Below, one piece after another: positions 1 through 9,600 of a stretch of 64,000 nucleotides of DNA. Source of the stretch: Clostridia bacterium (GTDB lineage: Bacteria > Bacillota > Clostridia > Oscillospirales > Acutalibacteraceae); contig JAFWAC010000022.1 of assembly GCA_017507805.1 (NCBI GenBank), positions 1-64,000 of the forward strand, read 5' to 3'. A program made the position numbers and the translations under genes. How positions within the stretch are numbered: position 1 is the stretch's first letter; every line of letters starts with the position of its first letter. The notes beneath the pieces are model-generated. The model was not told where the DNA came from, searched no databases, and was given only the letters and a program-made list of their open reading frames with translations.

Positions 1-23
1 AATATATTGAAGGAAACAAAACT

Positions 24-149
24 ATGGAAAAGAAATTATATAAATCCAATAAGAACAAGATGATTGATGGTGTTTGTGCTGGTATTGCGGAATACTTTAA
101 CATTGATCCTACGCTTGTGCGCTTGGGTGCCGTTGTATTGATTGATTAA
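24..149 (+). pseudogene. Truncated PspC-domain protein
   Basis: This encodes 41 residues starting [12 protein letters not shown] and containing the PspC signature ([14 protein letters not shown] followed by [10 protein letters not shown]). AGGAAA lies upstream as ribosome binding site. PspC domains normally continue through a hydrophobic helix and end near residue 60. Here a stop follows VLID, exactly where the membrane helix should extend, so the protein is cut inside its domain. The same frame stays open after the stop for 16 more codons of unrelated sequence, as expected at an insertion or deletion junction. I read it as a disrupted gene; a genuinely short PspC protein is less likely. Confidence 0.65.
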
Positions 150-431
150 TTTAATACATACGCCCGGTCATACGCCCAATTTACGCCCAAAAGTAGTTGA
201 AATATGATATTTAATAAATTATATTCTTACATTTTGGACAAAGAAAAACGGCGTATAAAAATGAATAAGCTTTATTATCTTATATTGAAAATTGCGGAGA
301 ACTTTTCCCTACGATGAAACCCCTTGATTAAAAAAGTGCCGTAAAATAGCGGTATTACAGGGTTTTTGAAACTCTATCAAAACCGATTTACGACACATTT
401 ACGACAAATGAAAAATGATAACACCCTATGA
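150..431 (+). other. Gene-free stretch with possible integrase C-terminal tail remnants
   Basis: This stretch has no intact gene. Two short open frames end in sequences that resemble the C-terminal tails of clostridial tyrosine integrases. One (150-200) reads YARSYAQFTPKSS and is built on three ACGCCC units spaced 11-12 bases apart. The other (345-431) reads LYQNRFTTHLRQMKND and is built on two TTTACGACA units. The resemblance is from memory and is not a domain match. Together with the truncated pspC it suggests an integration scar. Confidence 0.3.
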
Positions 432-452
432 CCGTTAAAAGTCATAGGGTGT
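421..452. terminator. Rho-independent terminator, possibly bidirectional
   Basis: A perfect 12-bp stem (ACACCCTATGAC and its complement) encloses an 8-base loop. On the plus strand it is followed by TTTTCTGTTTT. On the minus strand it lies 18 bases past the stop of the DMP19-like gene and is followed by an AT-rich run, so it can serve that gene too. Confidence 0.75.
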
Positions 453-469
453 TTTTCTGTTTTATGTAA

Positions 470-1225
470 TTAATCAAAGGAACTACGATGGTTCATAATA
501 TATATGTAATTTAGTTCTTCCAAATTATCCTCATACTCATAAAATTCATCATCGCACTCACTTAACACATCGTCGCAATCCAAACTATCAAGTAATTCTT
601 CGCGTTCATCTCTATCTGTGGGAACTTTGCCATTAAATACTGCCAATGCCTTTTTGCAGATTTCTGCAGTTTTTAATGCACCTATCTTTGTAAATGCATC
701 TACTAACTCGTTTGAAAAATCACCACTTGAATTAAAGAAAAATTGAGAAAAACCACCATTGTTTACTTCCTGCTCCAATATTTGAGTGACATAGAAAACT
801 CTCTCGTGTTCGTTCAATTTTTCAATGTCATCACCATATTCGCATTTTTTACAAATGGCATCACACATATCAACAACGAAATTGTTCTTCTGTATTTCTT
901 CGTCGTCTACTTCTTCGGCAGCATTCTCAACAAAACTTCTAATGTTTTCAAATACATTGCCGTCTTTTGATATTGCATCTTGAAATTGGCGAAATTGTTC
1001 GTTGTCAGAGTCGGAAAGCATTACTTGTCTAATTTTCATTTGCTCAATGAACGAGACAATAATATCAATTCCTAACAAAGCAAGACCTACATACAAACAC
1101 CAATCAACCCAAATGCCGACAATCAGCAAGATAATGCTTGGGATAAAAAGCCAAAAAAAGTGAAAGAGAATGTTTGTGATAAAACCAATCAAGAACAAAC
1201 TGAATGGATATCTTTTTTCTTTCAT
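470..1225 (-). CDS. DMP19/DUF4375-like protein with N-terminal membrane helices
   Basis: The protein has about 251 residues. Residues 1-60 hold two hydrophobic segments (FLIGFITNILFHFFWLF and the stretch around IILLIVGIWVDW), followed by a charged cytoplasmic-type region. The C-terminal half contains the EVNNGGFSQFFFNSSGD block characteristic of DMP19/DUF4375 proteins, then an acidic tail rich in Asp and Glu. The ATG at 1225 is chosen because AGGGGG lies about 9 bases upstream; an open frame continues upstream without a ribosome binding site. DMP19 was named as a DNA-mimic protein in Neisseria, but most family members are uncharacterised, so no function is assigned. It stands alone between two terminators, next to the pspC scar, and may be accessory DNA. 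Confidence 0.75.
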   Translation of the reverse strand: MKEKRYPFSLFLIGFITNILFHFFWLFIPSIILLIVGIWVDWCLYVGLALLGIDIIVSFIEQMKIRQVMLSDSDNEQFRQFQDAISKDGNVFENIRSFVENAAEEVDDEEIQKNNFVVDMCDAICKKCEYGDDIEKLNEHERVFYVTQILEQEVNNGGFSQFFFNSSGDFSNELVDAFTKIGALKTAEICKKALAVFNGKVPTDRDEREELLDSLDCDDVLSECDDEFYEYEDNLEELNYIYIMNHRSSFD

Positions 1226-1273
1226 AGTGTAGCCCCCTATATTTAGTTTCTTATAGTATAACATATAAATAAA

Positions 1274-1304
1274 GAAGGCTTTGAAGCGATGCTTCAAAGC
1301 CTTC
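1274..1304 (-). terminator. Rho-independent terminator of the P-loop gene
   Basis: Arms GAAGGCTTTGAAGC and GCTTCAAAGCCTTC form a 14-bp stem with a 3-base loop. It begins 16 bases after the stop of the minus-strand P-loop gene and is followed on that strand by TTTATTTAT. Confidence 0.8.
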
Positions 1305-1320
1305 TGTTTGTTTGATGTAA

Positions 1321-1728
1321 TCAGATGATTTCAGCAATATCGAAAAGCTTTTTGGGAAGCTCCTCTTTATCAGCCGAAACGGTGAATATGAACTCAATGT
1401 CCTCTATCTTGGAAATTCTCTCCAAAAAAGCGGCAAGCTCATCATAATCTCTTGTGCCGATGCGCAGGGTTGCATCACCAAAAATGTGTGTAACATCGTG
1501 GTTGCCTGCTTTTATACCGGATACCATACCGTAATACTCGCCATAACCGGAGATACCGTAATAATCAGCATCAATGAGGCGTGCTTTATGTGTAACGGAA
1601 TAGGTCAGGGTGTCGCCCTTTTCAATACAAACAACGTTACCCGGGCTTACTGCTGTTGTTTCGTTTACCAAATCAACCAGCTTTTTAGTTTTTCCCGAAC
1701 CTTTTCTTCCAATAATGAGTTTAATCAT
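1321..1728 (-). CDS. Small P-loop ATP-binding protein, function unknown
   Basis: This 135-residue protein opens with a Walker A motif directly at its N-terminus (LIIGRKGSGKTKKL, residues 4-17). A hydrophobic strand near the C-terminus (EDIEFIFTVSADKEELP) could serve as the sensor-like strand. There is no obvious nuclease, kinase lid or helicase motif. AAAGGAG precedes the ATG at a good distance. The gene starts 53 bases after the pgi stop and ends in a strong terminator, so it is probably the last gene of a pgi transcript. Small P-loop proteins of this size are common and uncharacterised in Clostridia. Function is not assigned. Confidence 0.7.
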   Translation of the reverse strand: MIKLIIGRKGSGKTKKLVDLVNETTAVSPGNVVCIEKGDTLTYSVTHKARLIDADYYGISGYGEYYGMVSGIKAGNHDVTHIFGDATLRIGTRDYDELAAFLERISKIEDIEFIFTVSADKEELPKKLFDIAEII

Positions 1729-1781
1729 TAAAATCAGCTCCTTTTATATTTCACTGCCTTGCGGCAGTAGTTTTTTAATAT

Positions 1782-3122
1782 TTATTTTCCGAGACGGGCT
1801 TCAAGCTCAGTCTTAAGCTCCTCATAACCGGGCTTACCCAAAAGGGCAAACATATTCTTTTTATAGCTTTCAACACCGGGTTGGTCAAAGGGATTAACAC
1901 CCAACATATAGCCCGAAATTGCACAAGCCTTTTCAAAGAAATAAATAAGCTCGCCCAAATTTTCCTCATCGGGCTTATCAATGCTTATAACAAGATTAGG
2001 AACGCCGCCGTCTGTATGAGCAAGGACTGTGCCCTCAAAAGCCTTTTGATTAACATAAGACATCGTTTTACCTGCAAGGAAATTAAGACCGTCACCGTTG
2101 TTGCTTTCCGCCTCAATTTCGATATCCTTATCGCTTTCACAGAAGGTTACAACAGTCTCGAACATTATACGGCTACCGTCCTGAACGAACTGTCCCATGG
2201 AATGCAGGTCGGTAGAGAAAATAACCGATGCCGGGAAAAGTCCCTTATTGTCCTTACCCTCACTCTCGCCGAAAAGCTGCTTAAACCATTCTGCCATCAT
2301 TGTAAAGCGGGGCTCATAGCTTACAAGCAGCTCTACCGACTTACCCTTGCGGTAAAAAGCATTGCGCAATGCGGCATAGGTATAGCAATCGTTTTTATAC
2401 ATATCGGCTTCATTGAATTTAGTCGCAGCCACAGCCGCGCCCTGCATAAGCTTATCAATATCTGCACCGGCAGCGGCAATCGGCAAAAGACCAACCGCTG
2501 TTAAAACAGAAAATCGGCCGCCGACATCATCCGGCACAACAAAGCACTCGTAGCCCTTTTCGTCTGCAAGCTGTTTAAGTGTGCCTCTTGCCTTATCGGT
2601 TGTGCAATAAATTCGTTTAGCGGCTTCCTGCTCGCCGTACTGCTCCTCAAGATACTTACGGAAAACTCTGAAAGCGACCGCCGGCTCTGTGGTTGTGCCG
2701 GATTTTGAAATGATATTTACCGACACACGCTTACCCTCGCAAAGCTTAAGCAAATCAGCAAGATAAGCGCCGCTGATGCTGTTACCTGCAAAATAAATCT
2801 CAGGAGCATCACCGCGCAAGGAGTTATAATAAGGCCCCTTTAAAAATTCGATAGCAGCTCTAGCGCCAAGATAGGAGCCGCCGATACCTATTACTATAAG
2901 AATATCGGTGTCGCGGCGGATTTTTTCGGCTGCTGTCTTTATGCGAGAAAATTCCTCCTTATCATAATCAAAAGGAAGGGTTACCCAGCCCAAAAAATCA
3001 TTACCGAGACCCGATTTTGAATTTACTGTTTCGTGTGCAGAGGCAACCTGCGCCTCAAGACCGACAAGGTCATTTTCGCGGATAAAATCCTTTGCATAAG
3101 CAAAATTTAACTTAACTGACAT
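1782..3122 (-). CDS. pgi: Glucose-6-phosphate isomerase
   Basis: The enzyme interconverts glucose 6-phosphate and fructose 6-phosphate in cytosolic glycolysis and gluconeogenesis. At 446 residues it matches the short Bacillus-type form. The sugar-phosphate-binding SIS folds are visible: [16 protein letters not shown], the phosphate-binding loop [15 protein letters not shown], and the C-terminal signature [13 protein letters not shown] carrying the active-site Lys region. The ATG is preceded by GGAGG, and a sigma-A-like promoter lies just upstream. It is separate from pfkA (5592-6551) but on the same strand, so two successive glycolytic steps are encoded within 5 kb. Confidence 0.97.
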   Translation of the reverse strand: MSVKLNFAYAKDFIRENDLVGLEAQVASAHETVNSKSGLGNDFLGWVTLPFDYDKEEFSRIKTAAEKIRRDTDILIVIGIGGSYLGARAAIEFLKGPYYNSLRGDAPEIYFAGNSISGAYLADLLKLCEGKRVSVNIISKSGTTTEPAVAFRVFRKYLEEQYGEQEAAKRIYCTTDKARGTLKQLADEKGYECFVVPDDVGGRFSVLTAVGLLPIAAAGADIDKLMQGAAVAATKFNEADMYKNDCYTYAALRNAFYRKGKSVELLVSYEPRFTMMAEWFKQLFGESEGKDNKGLFPASVIFSTDLHSMGQFVQDGSRIMFETVVTFCESDKDIEIEAESNNGDGLNFLAGKTMSYVNQKAFEGTVLAHTDGGVPNLVISIDKPDEENLGELIYFFEKACAISGYMLGVNPFDQPGVESYKKNMFALLGKPGYEELKTELEARLGK

Positions 3123-3136
3123 TTTGTACCTCCAAC

Positions 3137-3165
3137 ATATTATGTTGTCTATTTGTATTTTACAA
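3137..3165 (-). promoter_or_regulatory. Sigma-A-like promoter for pgi
   Basis: On the minus strand TTGTAA and TAATAT are separated by 17 bases, just upstream of the pgi ribosome binding site. The spacing is ideal and the boxes are near consensus. Confidence 0.55.
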
Positions 3166-3213
3166 TATTATTGCATATTTTTCAAGCAAAATATATCAAT
3201 TCATTAAAAGTTT

Positions 3214-4428
3214 TTATAATTTAAACATTTCCTTTAAAATCCAGCCTGCAGTAACCCAAGGAGTAAGTCGTTTTACCTCGCTTTTTGCGGTGATTTTTAT
3301 TTGTCCGACCTGATTATCACCCACATATATATTAACATAGCCCAAAACCTCGCCCTTTTTTATCGGTGCGGTAATATCGGGCTTCCACTCGGTGGTGCGG
3401 GTGATTTCCTCCTTAGAATTTTTCGGCAATAAAATACTTACATTTTCCTCTGTGCAAAGCTCAACCTTTTTCACTGTGCCCTTTGAAACGGAAATTTCTT
3501 TTTCGGAAAGCTCTGCGCCAAGGGATTCAAAGCTATAATTTGCGAAGCCGTAATCCAAAAGCTTTTTGGCGCCGTTAAATCTATCGTTGCTGGATTCTCC
3601 TGCCATAACAACTGCCACAAGCTCCATTCCGTTTCTTTGCGCTGTTGCCGAAAGGCAGTATTTTGCGGTACTTGTTGTGCCGGTTTTAAGTCCTGTTGTT
3701 CCCTCATAAAAGCGGACAAGCTTATTAGTGTTTACAAGCTCGGATTTACCGTCACGCAGGCTATCCATCCAAACGGTGGAATAATCCTTAATCAATGAAT
3801 GTTTAATAAGCTCGCCGGACATAATCGCAACATCGTGAGCAGAGGTAAGATGCCCCTCGGCGTCAAGACCTGTGCAATTCACAAAGTTGGTTTTTGTCAT
3901 ACCAAGCTCGACGGCGCGGTCATTCATCATAGCAACAAAGCCTTCCTCGCTACCGGCAATAAGCTCGCCCAAAGCCACACAGGCATCATTAGCGGAAGCG
4001 ATAACCGCCGCCTTAAGCAGCTCGTCAACCGTCATAGTCTCCCCCGGCTCCAGCCAAATCTGTGAGCCGCCCATACTGCAGGCGTGCTCGCTTGCAGTAA
4101 CTACAGTTTCTAAGCTTATATCACCCCGATCTATCGCTTCCATAACAAGCAACAGGGACATTATTTTTGTAATTGAAGCCGGAGGTAATGCTTCGTCTGA
4201 ATTATTTTCATACAAAACAGTACCTGTATACGGTTCCATAAGTATTACCGACTTAGCTTTAATATCCAAGGTCTGCCCTATTGCCGCATTAACCGTAACA
4301 CTTTCTAAGGGCTCGTTAATATCCTCTATACTACATTCGCTTGATACCGTCACCGCTTCCTGCGAAGCACTGACACCCAATGTTGACAGCAACACTGCCG
4401 CCAAAATCAAAGAAATAATTTTTTTCAA
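3214..4428 (-). CDS. D-alanyl-D-alanine carboxypeptidase (penicillin-binding protein 5-like)
   Basis: This secreted serine peptidase trims the terminal D-Ala from peptidoglycan stem peptides. All three S11 motifs are present: SxxK in PASITKIMSLL, SxN in IASANDACVAL, and KTG in GLKTGTTSTAK. An N-terminal signal sequence (KKIISLILAAVLLSTLGVSAS) precedes the mature domain. The C-terminal PBP5-type beta domain ends in a weakly hydrophobic segment that may contact the membrane. I prefer the TTG at 4428, because GGGGTGG lies 5 bases upstream of it; the ATG six codons earlier (4446) has no ribosome binding site. It begins about 50 bases after the mnmA stop and may be co-transcribed with it. It belongs to the DacF/DacB group common in spore-forming Firmicutes. 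Confidence 0.93.
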   Translation of the reverse strand: MKKIISLILAAVLLSTLGVSASQEAVTVSSECSIEDINEPLESVTVNAAIGQTLDIKAKSVILMEPYTGTVLYENNSDEALPPASITKIMSLLLVMEAIDRGDISLETVVTASEHACSMGGSQIWLEPGETMTVDELLKAAVIASANDACVALGELIAGSEEGFVAMMNDRAVELGMTKTNFVNCTGLDAEGHLTSAHDVAIMSGELIKHSLIKDYSTVWMDSLRDGKSELVNTNKLVRFYEGTTGLKTGTTSTAKYCLSATAQRNGMELVAVVMAGESSNDRFNGAKKLLDYGFANYSFESLGAELSEKEISVSKGTVKKVELCTEENVSILLPKNSKEEITRTTEWKPDITAPIKKGEVLGYVNIYVGDNQVGQIKITAKSEVKRLTPWVTAGWILKEMFKL

Positions 4429-4479
4429 ATCTGCCACCCCAAACACATTTATATAAAATAATATGTTCGAAAGGCGGAT

Positions 4480-5526
4480 TTAATAACTGTCTGTAATTCT
4501 TCCGCCGCCTATTACTGTGTCACCGTCATAAAACACTGCCGCCTGTCCCGGACTTGGAGCGCGTTGCGGCTCCTCAAATTCTATCAATACTCTATCCCCA
4601 TCAAGGCAGCTTATTAAGGCGGGCTGTGCAGAATGTCTGTAACGCAGCTTCACCGTGACCTGCATACCGTCTGTCAATAAATCAAAGGGTATAAAATTAA
4701 TCCTATCAACAACCACATTTCTCTTGAACAAATATTGCTCATCACCTAAAACAACCGTATTGGTTTTACTGCATTTATCTATCACAAATGCCGGCTTCCC
4801 CAACGCAATGCCCAAGCCCTTTCGCTGACCGATAGTATAATGAATAATCCCTTTATGCTCACCCAAAACATTTCCCGATAAATCCAAATAATTCCCCTGT
4901 GCAGAACTAAAATCCGAATACCTCTCTATAAATGAAGCGTAATCCCCGTCAGGCACAAAGCATATATCCTGACTGTCAGGGCGGTCGGCATTGACAAACT
5001 GCATTTCCTCGGCAATTTCGCGCACCTGCTGTTTGGTAAGTTCACCCAATGGGAAAAGCACGCTTTCAAGCTGTGTTTGAGTAAGATTATACAGCACATA
5101 GGATTGGTCCTTCGAAATATCAGCGGCCTTTGAAAGAATATATCTGCCGTTTTCATCCCGTGAAATCCTCGCATAATGACCTGTGGCTATTTTAACATAT
5201 CCGTTTTCTCTTGCAAGTCTCAGCATTGCGCCGAACTTTATGTGCTTATTACATTCTATACACGGGTTTGGTGTGTTACCGTTAATATATTGTTCGGTAA
5301 AATCGGTCATTACAAAATCCGAAAATTCTTTTTTCAGATCAAAAACAAAATGCGGTATTCCAAGCCGCCTGCAGACAGCCGCGGCATCTGCAACATTTCT
5401 ATCATCATCCTCACCGCAAAGTAAAAGGGTTACACCTGCAACAGAGTAGCCCATTCTTAACAGCAAAGCCGCAGTTACCGAGGAATCCACTCCTCCACTC
5501 ATGCCAACCATAACCTTTTCAGCCAA
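4480..5526 (-). CDS. mnmA: tRNA-specific 2-thiouridylase MnmA
   Basis: This enzyme thiolates U34 of tRNAs for Lys, Glu and Gln, using ATP and sulfur relayed from a cysteine desulfurase. The PP-loop is GMSGGVDSSVTAALL near the N-terminus. The two catalytic cysteines are in NPCIECN and in DICFVPDGDY. A C-terminal beta-barrel follows (residues around 270-348). No ATG precedes the PP-loop at a suitable distance. The TTG at 5526 follows GGTGGTGAG and gives a normal N-terminus (LAEKVMVGMSGG); the open frame could also start at the TTG at 5541. A hairpin separates it from pfkA upstream. Confidence 0.95.
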   Translation of the reverse strand: MAEKVMVGMSGGVDSSVTAALLLRMGYSVAGVTLLLCGEDDDRNVADAAAVCRRLGIPHFVFDLKKEFSDFVMTDFTEQYINGNTPNPCIECNKHIKFGAMLRLARENGYVKIATGHYARISRDENGRYILSKAADISKDQSYVLYNLTQTQLESVLFPLGELTKQQVREIAEEMQFVNADRPDSQDICFVPDGDYASFIERYSDFSSAQGNYLDLSGNVLGEHKGIIHYTIGQRKGLGIALGKPAFVIDKCSKTNTVVLGDEQYLFKRNVVVDRINFIPFDLLTDGMQVTVKLRYRHSAQPALISCLDGDRVLIEFEEPQRAPSPGQAAVFYDGDTVIGGGRITDSY

Positions 5527-5561
5527 ACCACTCACCACCAATAGATAAATAGTTACAAGTA

Positions 5562-5585
5562 AAGGGCTGCCGAAAGACAGCCCTT
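5562..5585 (-). terminator. Hairpin downstream of pfkA
   Basis: AAGGGCTG and CAGCCCTT form an 8-bp stem with an 8-base loop, 7 bases past the pfkA stop. The following minus-strand tract (TTACTTGTAACTATTT) is only moderately U-rich, so termination may be partial. Confidence 0.6.
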
Positions 5586-5591
5586 AAAATT

Positions 5592-6551
5592 TTAGATAGA
5601 TGTTGTGTTAGCCACTTCGAACATCTCGGTATCAAAGGGCTTTTTCATATTAAGCGCCTCATAAATATCATAGTCTACAACCTGACCATGATTCATACCA
5701 ACAACACGGTTGCCTATTCCTTTGTTCAAAAGGTGAACTGCGGCATAACCGAAGCGTGTGGCATATACGCGGTCTCTAACAGTGGGCGATCCACCGCGCT
5801 GAACATGACCGAGAATGGTAGCACGGGTTTCGATGCCGGTCTGAGCCTCGATTTCCTTTGCCATACCGTCAACACCGCCAACACCCTCTGCAACAACTAT
5901 AACAAAGTGCTGTTTACCTGTTTTCTGTGATTCTCTTATCTTGTTGATAATATCGTTAAGATTAAACTCAACCTCGGGCACCAGAATTGCGGTTGCGCCT
6001 ACAGCAATACCGCACTGCAAAGCCAGGAAGCCTGCATGTCTGCCCATAACCTCAACCACACTGCAACGGTCGTGAGACTGTGCGGTGTCACGGATTTTAT
6101 CCACCATTTCCATAGCGGTATTCATTGCGGTATCGAAGCCGATTGCATACTCAGTGGAGGAAATATCGTTATCGATTGTTCCGGGAATACCAACACAGGG
6201 AATACCCTTTAAGGATAAATCTCTGGCGCCTCTATAAGAGCCGTCACCGCCGATTACAACAATACCCTCAATACCGAACTTTTTACAGTTTTCAACTGCC
6301 TCATTAACACCCTCCTCGGTTTTAAAGCGAGGACTTCTTGCGGTGTAAAGCACTGTACCGCCGCGATGAATAATATCAGAAACCGAGCGAACATCCAAAT
6401 CAATAATATCGCCCTCAATAAGTCCGTTATAACCGCGGGAAATACCCTTAACATTCATTCCTAAAGAAATTGCAGTTCTTACAACAGCACGCACTGCTGC
6501 GTTCATACCCGGCGCATCTCCACCGCTTGTAAGCACACCTATAGTTTTCAT
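5592..6551 (-). CDS. pfkA: ATP-dependent 6-phosphofructokinase
   Basis: This is the committed step of glycolysis, converting fructose 6-phosphate and ATP to fructose 1,6-bisphosphate. At 319 residues it is the standard bacterial homotetramer subunit. Visible motifs are the ATP-binding GVLTSGGDAPGMNAAV, the GGDGS loop (VVIGGDGSYRG), the catalytic TIDNDI, and the MGRHAGFLAL fructose-phosphate-binding stretch. Gly and Asp at the GGDGS position indicate an ATP rather than a pyrophosphate enzyme. The dnaE-pfkA order is common in Firmicutes. It has its own strong promoter in the 71-base gap after dnaE. Confidence 0.97.
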   Translation of the reverse strand: MKTIGVLTSGGDAPGMNAAVRAVVRTAISLGMNVKGISRGYNGLIEGDIIDLDVRSVSDIIHRGGTVLYTARSPRFKTEEGVNEAVENCKKFGIEGIVVIGGDGSYRGARDLSLKGIPCVGIPGTIDNDISSTEYAIGFDTAMNTAMEMVDKIRDTAQSHDRCSVVEVMGRHAGFLALQCGIAVGATAILVPEVEFNLNDIINKIRESQKTGKQHFVIVVAEGVGGVDGMAKEIEAQTGIETRATILGHVQRGGSPTVRDRVYATRFGYAAVHLLNKGIGNRVVGMNHGQVVDYDIYEALNMKKPFDTEMFEVANTTSI

Positions 6552-6581
6552 CTAAATCATCTCCAAAATAACATTAGAGTA

Positions 6582-6610
6582 AGTATAACTCATAAAGAGT
6601 TATTTTTCAA
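6582..6610 (-). promoter_or_regulatory. Sigma-A promoter for pfkA
   Basis: On the minus strand TTGAAA and TATACT are separated by 17 bases, about 30 bases upstream of the pfkA start. Much of the spacer and the -10 box form a short inverted repeat (ATAACTC/GAGTTAT), which could be an operator. Confidence 0.6.
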
Positions 6611-6622
6611 CAAAAATTTTTA

Positions 6623-9600
6623 TTATTCAACCAATTTAACATTTTCCTGCCCTAAAACATCGGCTATTTTCGATACCGCACCGCTTTGAAGGTTTATTCT
6701 TAATGCAGGCGGTGCTTCAAGCTTTCTGCCTGTTTCGGTGCAATAAATATAAACAGGAAAATCGCCGTTGTTTTCTGCCAAAATACCTTTAATCGTCAAA
6801 AACACGGGCTCCTCGGTGTTCTTTATTTTTAAATAAAGCCCCGACTTGTGTTTTTTTGCGGTTGGTTTTAGTTGCGTTGCCGTTTCGGGAATAATCTCAA
6901 CCTTTTCACAGATAATTTCAATATCACGATCCTCGCGTTCGGAAATTTTACCCGAAAGTACCACGGGCTGAGCAGCCGAAAACAGGTCTTTATACATTAT
7001 ATAAGCCTTTTCAAAAACCGTAACAGGCAAAGAAGCCGTTATATCCTCAATCATTACGGTTACCATGGTTGCACCGCTTTTAAGTCTTCTCGTTTTGAGA
7101 CCGCTTAAAATACCTGCAACGGAAACGCGCTTACCGTCCGAAAGCTTGCCCGAAAGTATATCGGAAATTTTTGTCATTCCCGCAAGCTCTGTAAACGCAG
7201 AAAACTTATCCATCGGGTGTCCCGAAAGATAAAGTCCCGTTGCCTCCTTTTCAAGAGAAAGCCTTAAATCCTCTGACATTTCCTCCATCGGTTCGGGCAC
7301 AAACTCGGTTGTTTCACCCATTTCGCCGAAAAGATTAAGCTGTCCCTCAGCCGAAAAGCGCCGTTCATTCTCGACAGCGTTTAACACACCATCTATATTA
7401 TAAAGCATTTGGCGGCGATTATCCGCAAGTCCGTCCAAAGCTCCGCTTTTAATAAGCCCGTCAAGCGCTTTGCGGTTAAACTCTCTTGAAAAATTACGCT
7501 TGCAAAAATCATACATTGAGGTATATTTGCCATTCTGCTCACGCTCGGCTATAAGTCTTTCAATAAGACCTATTCCTAAATTTTTGATTGCCATAAGACC
7601 GAAGCGAATGTTCTTTCCGTCAGGTGTAAAGCCACTATCGCTATAATTCACAGAGGGCGGTAGTATGGAAATACCGTTGCGTTTACACTCGGACGAATAC
7701 AACACAATTTTAGAAGCGCTGTCCATCATACTCGTCATAAGAGCCGCAAAATATTCTGCCGGATAATGACATTTTAAATATGCCGTTCTGTAAGCCACAA
7801 AGGAATATGCCGCGGCATGGGCCTTATTAAATGCATAGGAGCTGAAGCTTGACATATCGTCAAATATCCGTTTGGCGGCTTCCTCTGAAACCCCTCTTGC
7901 AACAGCACCCTCACAAATTACATTACCATTATCATCCTTTTCACCGTAAAGAAAAAACTCTCTTTCCTTTTGCATTACCGCATGCTTTTTCTTTGCCATG
8001 GCTCTGCGCACAATATCTGCCCTGCCGAGTGAATAGCCCGCCAAGGCTCTGAAAACCTGCATAACCTGTTCCTGATAAACAATACAGCCATAGGTAACAT
8101 CAAGTATGGGCTTTAACAACGGTGTGTCATAGGAAATATCCTGCGGATTATGGCGGTTATGAATATATTTGGGTATCGAATCCATAGGGCCGGGACGGTA
8201 TAGCGACAGTATTGCCGTCAAATCCTCAATGCTTTGCGGGCCTAACTGTCTGAGCACATTTTTCATACCATCAGACTCGAATTGAAAAACGCCGTCAGTG
8301 TTACCCTTCCCCATCATATCATATGTTGCTTTATCGTTAAGGGATATTTTTTCAATATCAAAAGTGGGCTCCGTTTTTCTTATGAATTTTTGGGCATCGT
8401 CAATAACCGTAAGATTTCTAAGCCCCAAAAAGTCCATTTTAAGAAGTCCTAATTCCTCTAAGGAGGTCATTGTAAATTGGGTTACCACTGCTTCGTCATT
8501 TACAGCCAACGGCACATACTCCGAAACGGGCTTGTCCGAAATAACCACACCCGCCGCATGGGTAGAGGCATGACGGGGCATACCCTCAAGGCTTAGTGCC
8601 ATATCAAGAAGCTCTTTAATTTGAAGGTCGTTTTCATAAAGCCCTTTAAGCTCTGCCGAGCTTTGCATTGCCTTGGTAATCGTCATTCCAACAGCCTGAG
8701 GAATGAGCTTGGCTATACGGTCACAGACAGCATAAGGCACATCCATCACCCTGCCGACATCTCTCACAGCCGCCCTTGCCGCCATTGTACCGAAGGTCAC
8801 AATCTGAGAAACGCGGTCGGTGCCGTATTTATCAATTACATAGTCAATCACCTTTTGACGGTTGACATAGCAAAAATCTATATCAAAATCAGGCATTGAT
8901 ACCCTTTCAGGATTTAAAAATCGCTCGAAATAAAGGTCATATTTCAAAGGGTCTACACCCGTAATGCCGATACAGTATGCCGCAAGGCTTGCCGCGCCCG
9001 AGCCTCTGCCCGGACCTACCGAAATCCCGTGGGTTTTAGCGTAATTAACAAAATCTGCCACGATAAGATAATAATCAACATAGCCCATACGGTTTATAAC
9101 CGAAAGCTCATAATCCAAACGGTCTGTAACGGTTTTATCGGGAGTGTCGCCGTAAATACGGTGCATACCCTCAAGGCATTTATTCTTAAAATATTCAAAA
9201 TGGTCCCTGTCCCCTATATCAAACCTTGGAAGCTTGATTTTGCCAAACTCAAACTCAACATTGCATCTTTGGGCGATTTCGGCAGTATTGGTAACAGCCT
9301 GAGGTGTGTCGGGGAAAAGCTCCGCCATTTGCTGTTCGGATTTCAAATAAAACTCATTGGTTTTAAATTCAAGAGGACTTTCCTCACTCAATCGGCTGCC
9401 CGTTTGAATACAAAGAAGCACCTTGTGCATTTTGTAATCATCTGCATTGGTATAATGAACATCGTTTGTGGCAACAAGAGGGATTCCGGTTTCTCTGGAA
9501 ATTCTTATGATTTGCGGATTTATAAGCTGTTGCTCTCTAATACCGTGATTTTGCAGCTCTAAATAAAAATTACCTTTACCGAAGGTTTGCTCATACCAAA

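Noticed and set aside
160-188. Three ACGCCC units as a possible CRISPR or iteron array
   Set aside because: The units are only 6-8 bases with 11-12-base spacing and occur once; they read better as part of a coding tail.
743-970. Plus-strand open frame inside the DMP19-like gene
   Set aside because: It is antisense to a clearly coding region, without ribosome binding site or domain.
1881-2504. 207-codon plus-strand frame opposite pgi
   Set aside because: It lies wholly within pgi, which has full-length enzyme motifs; the antisense frame has none.
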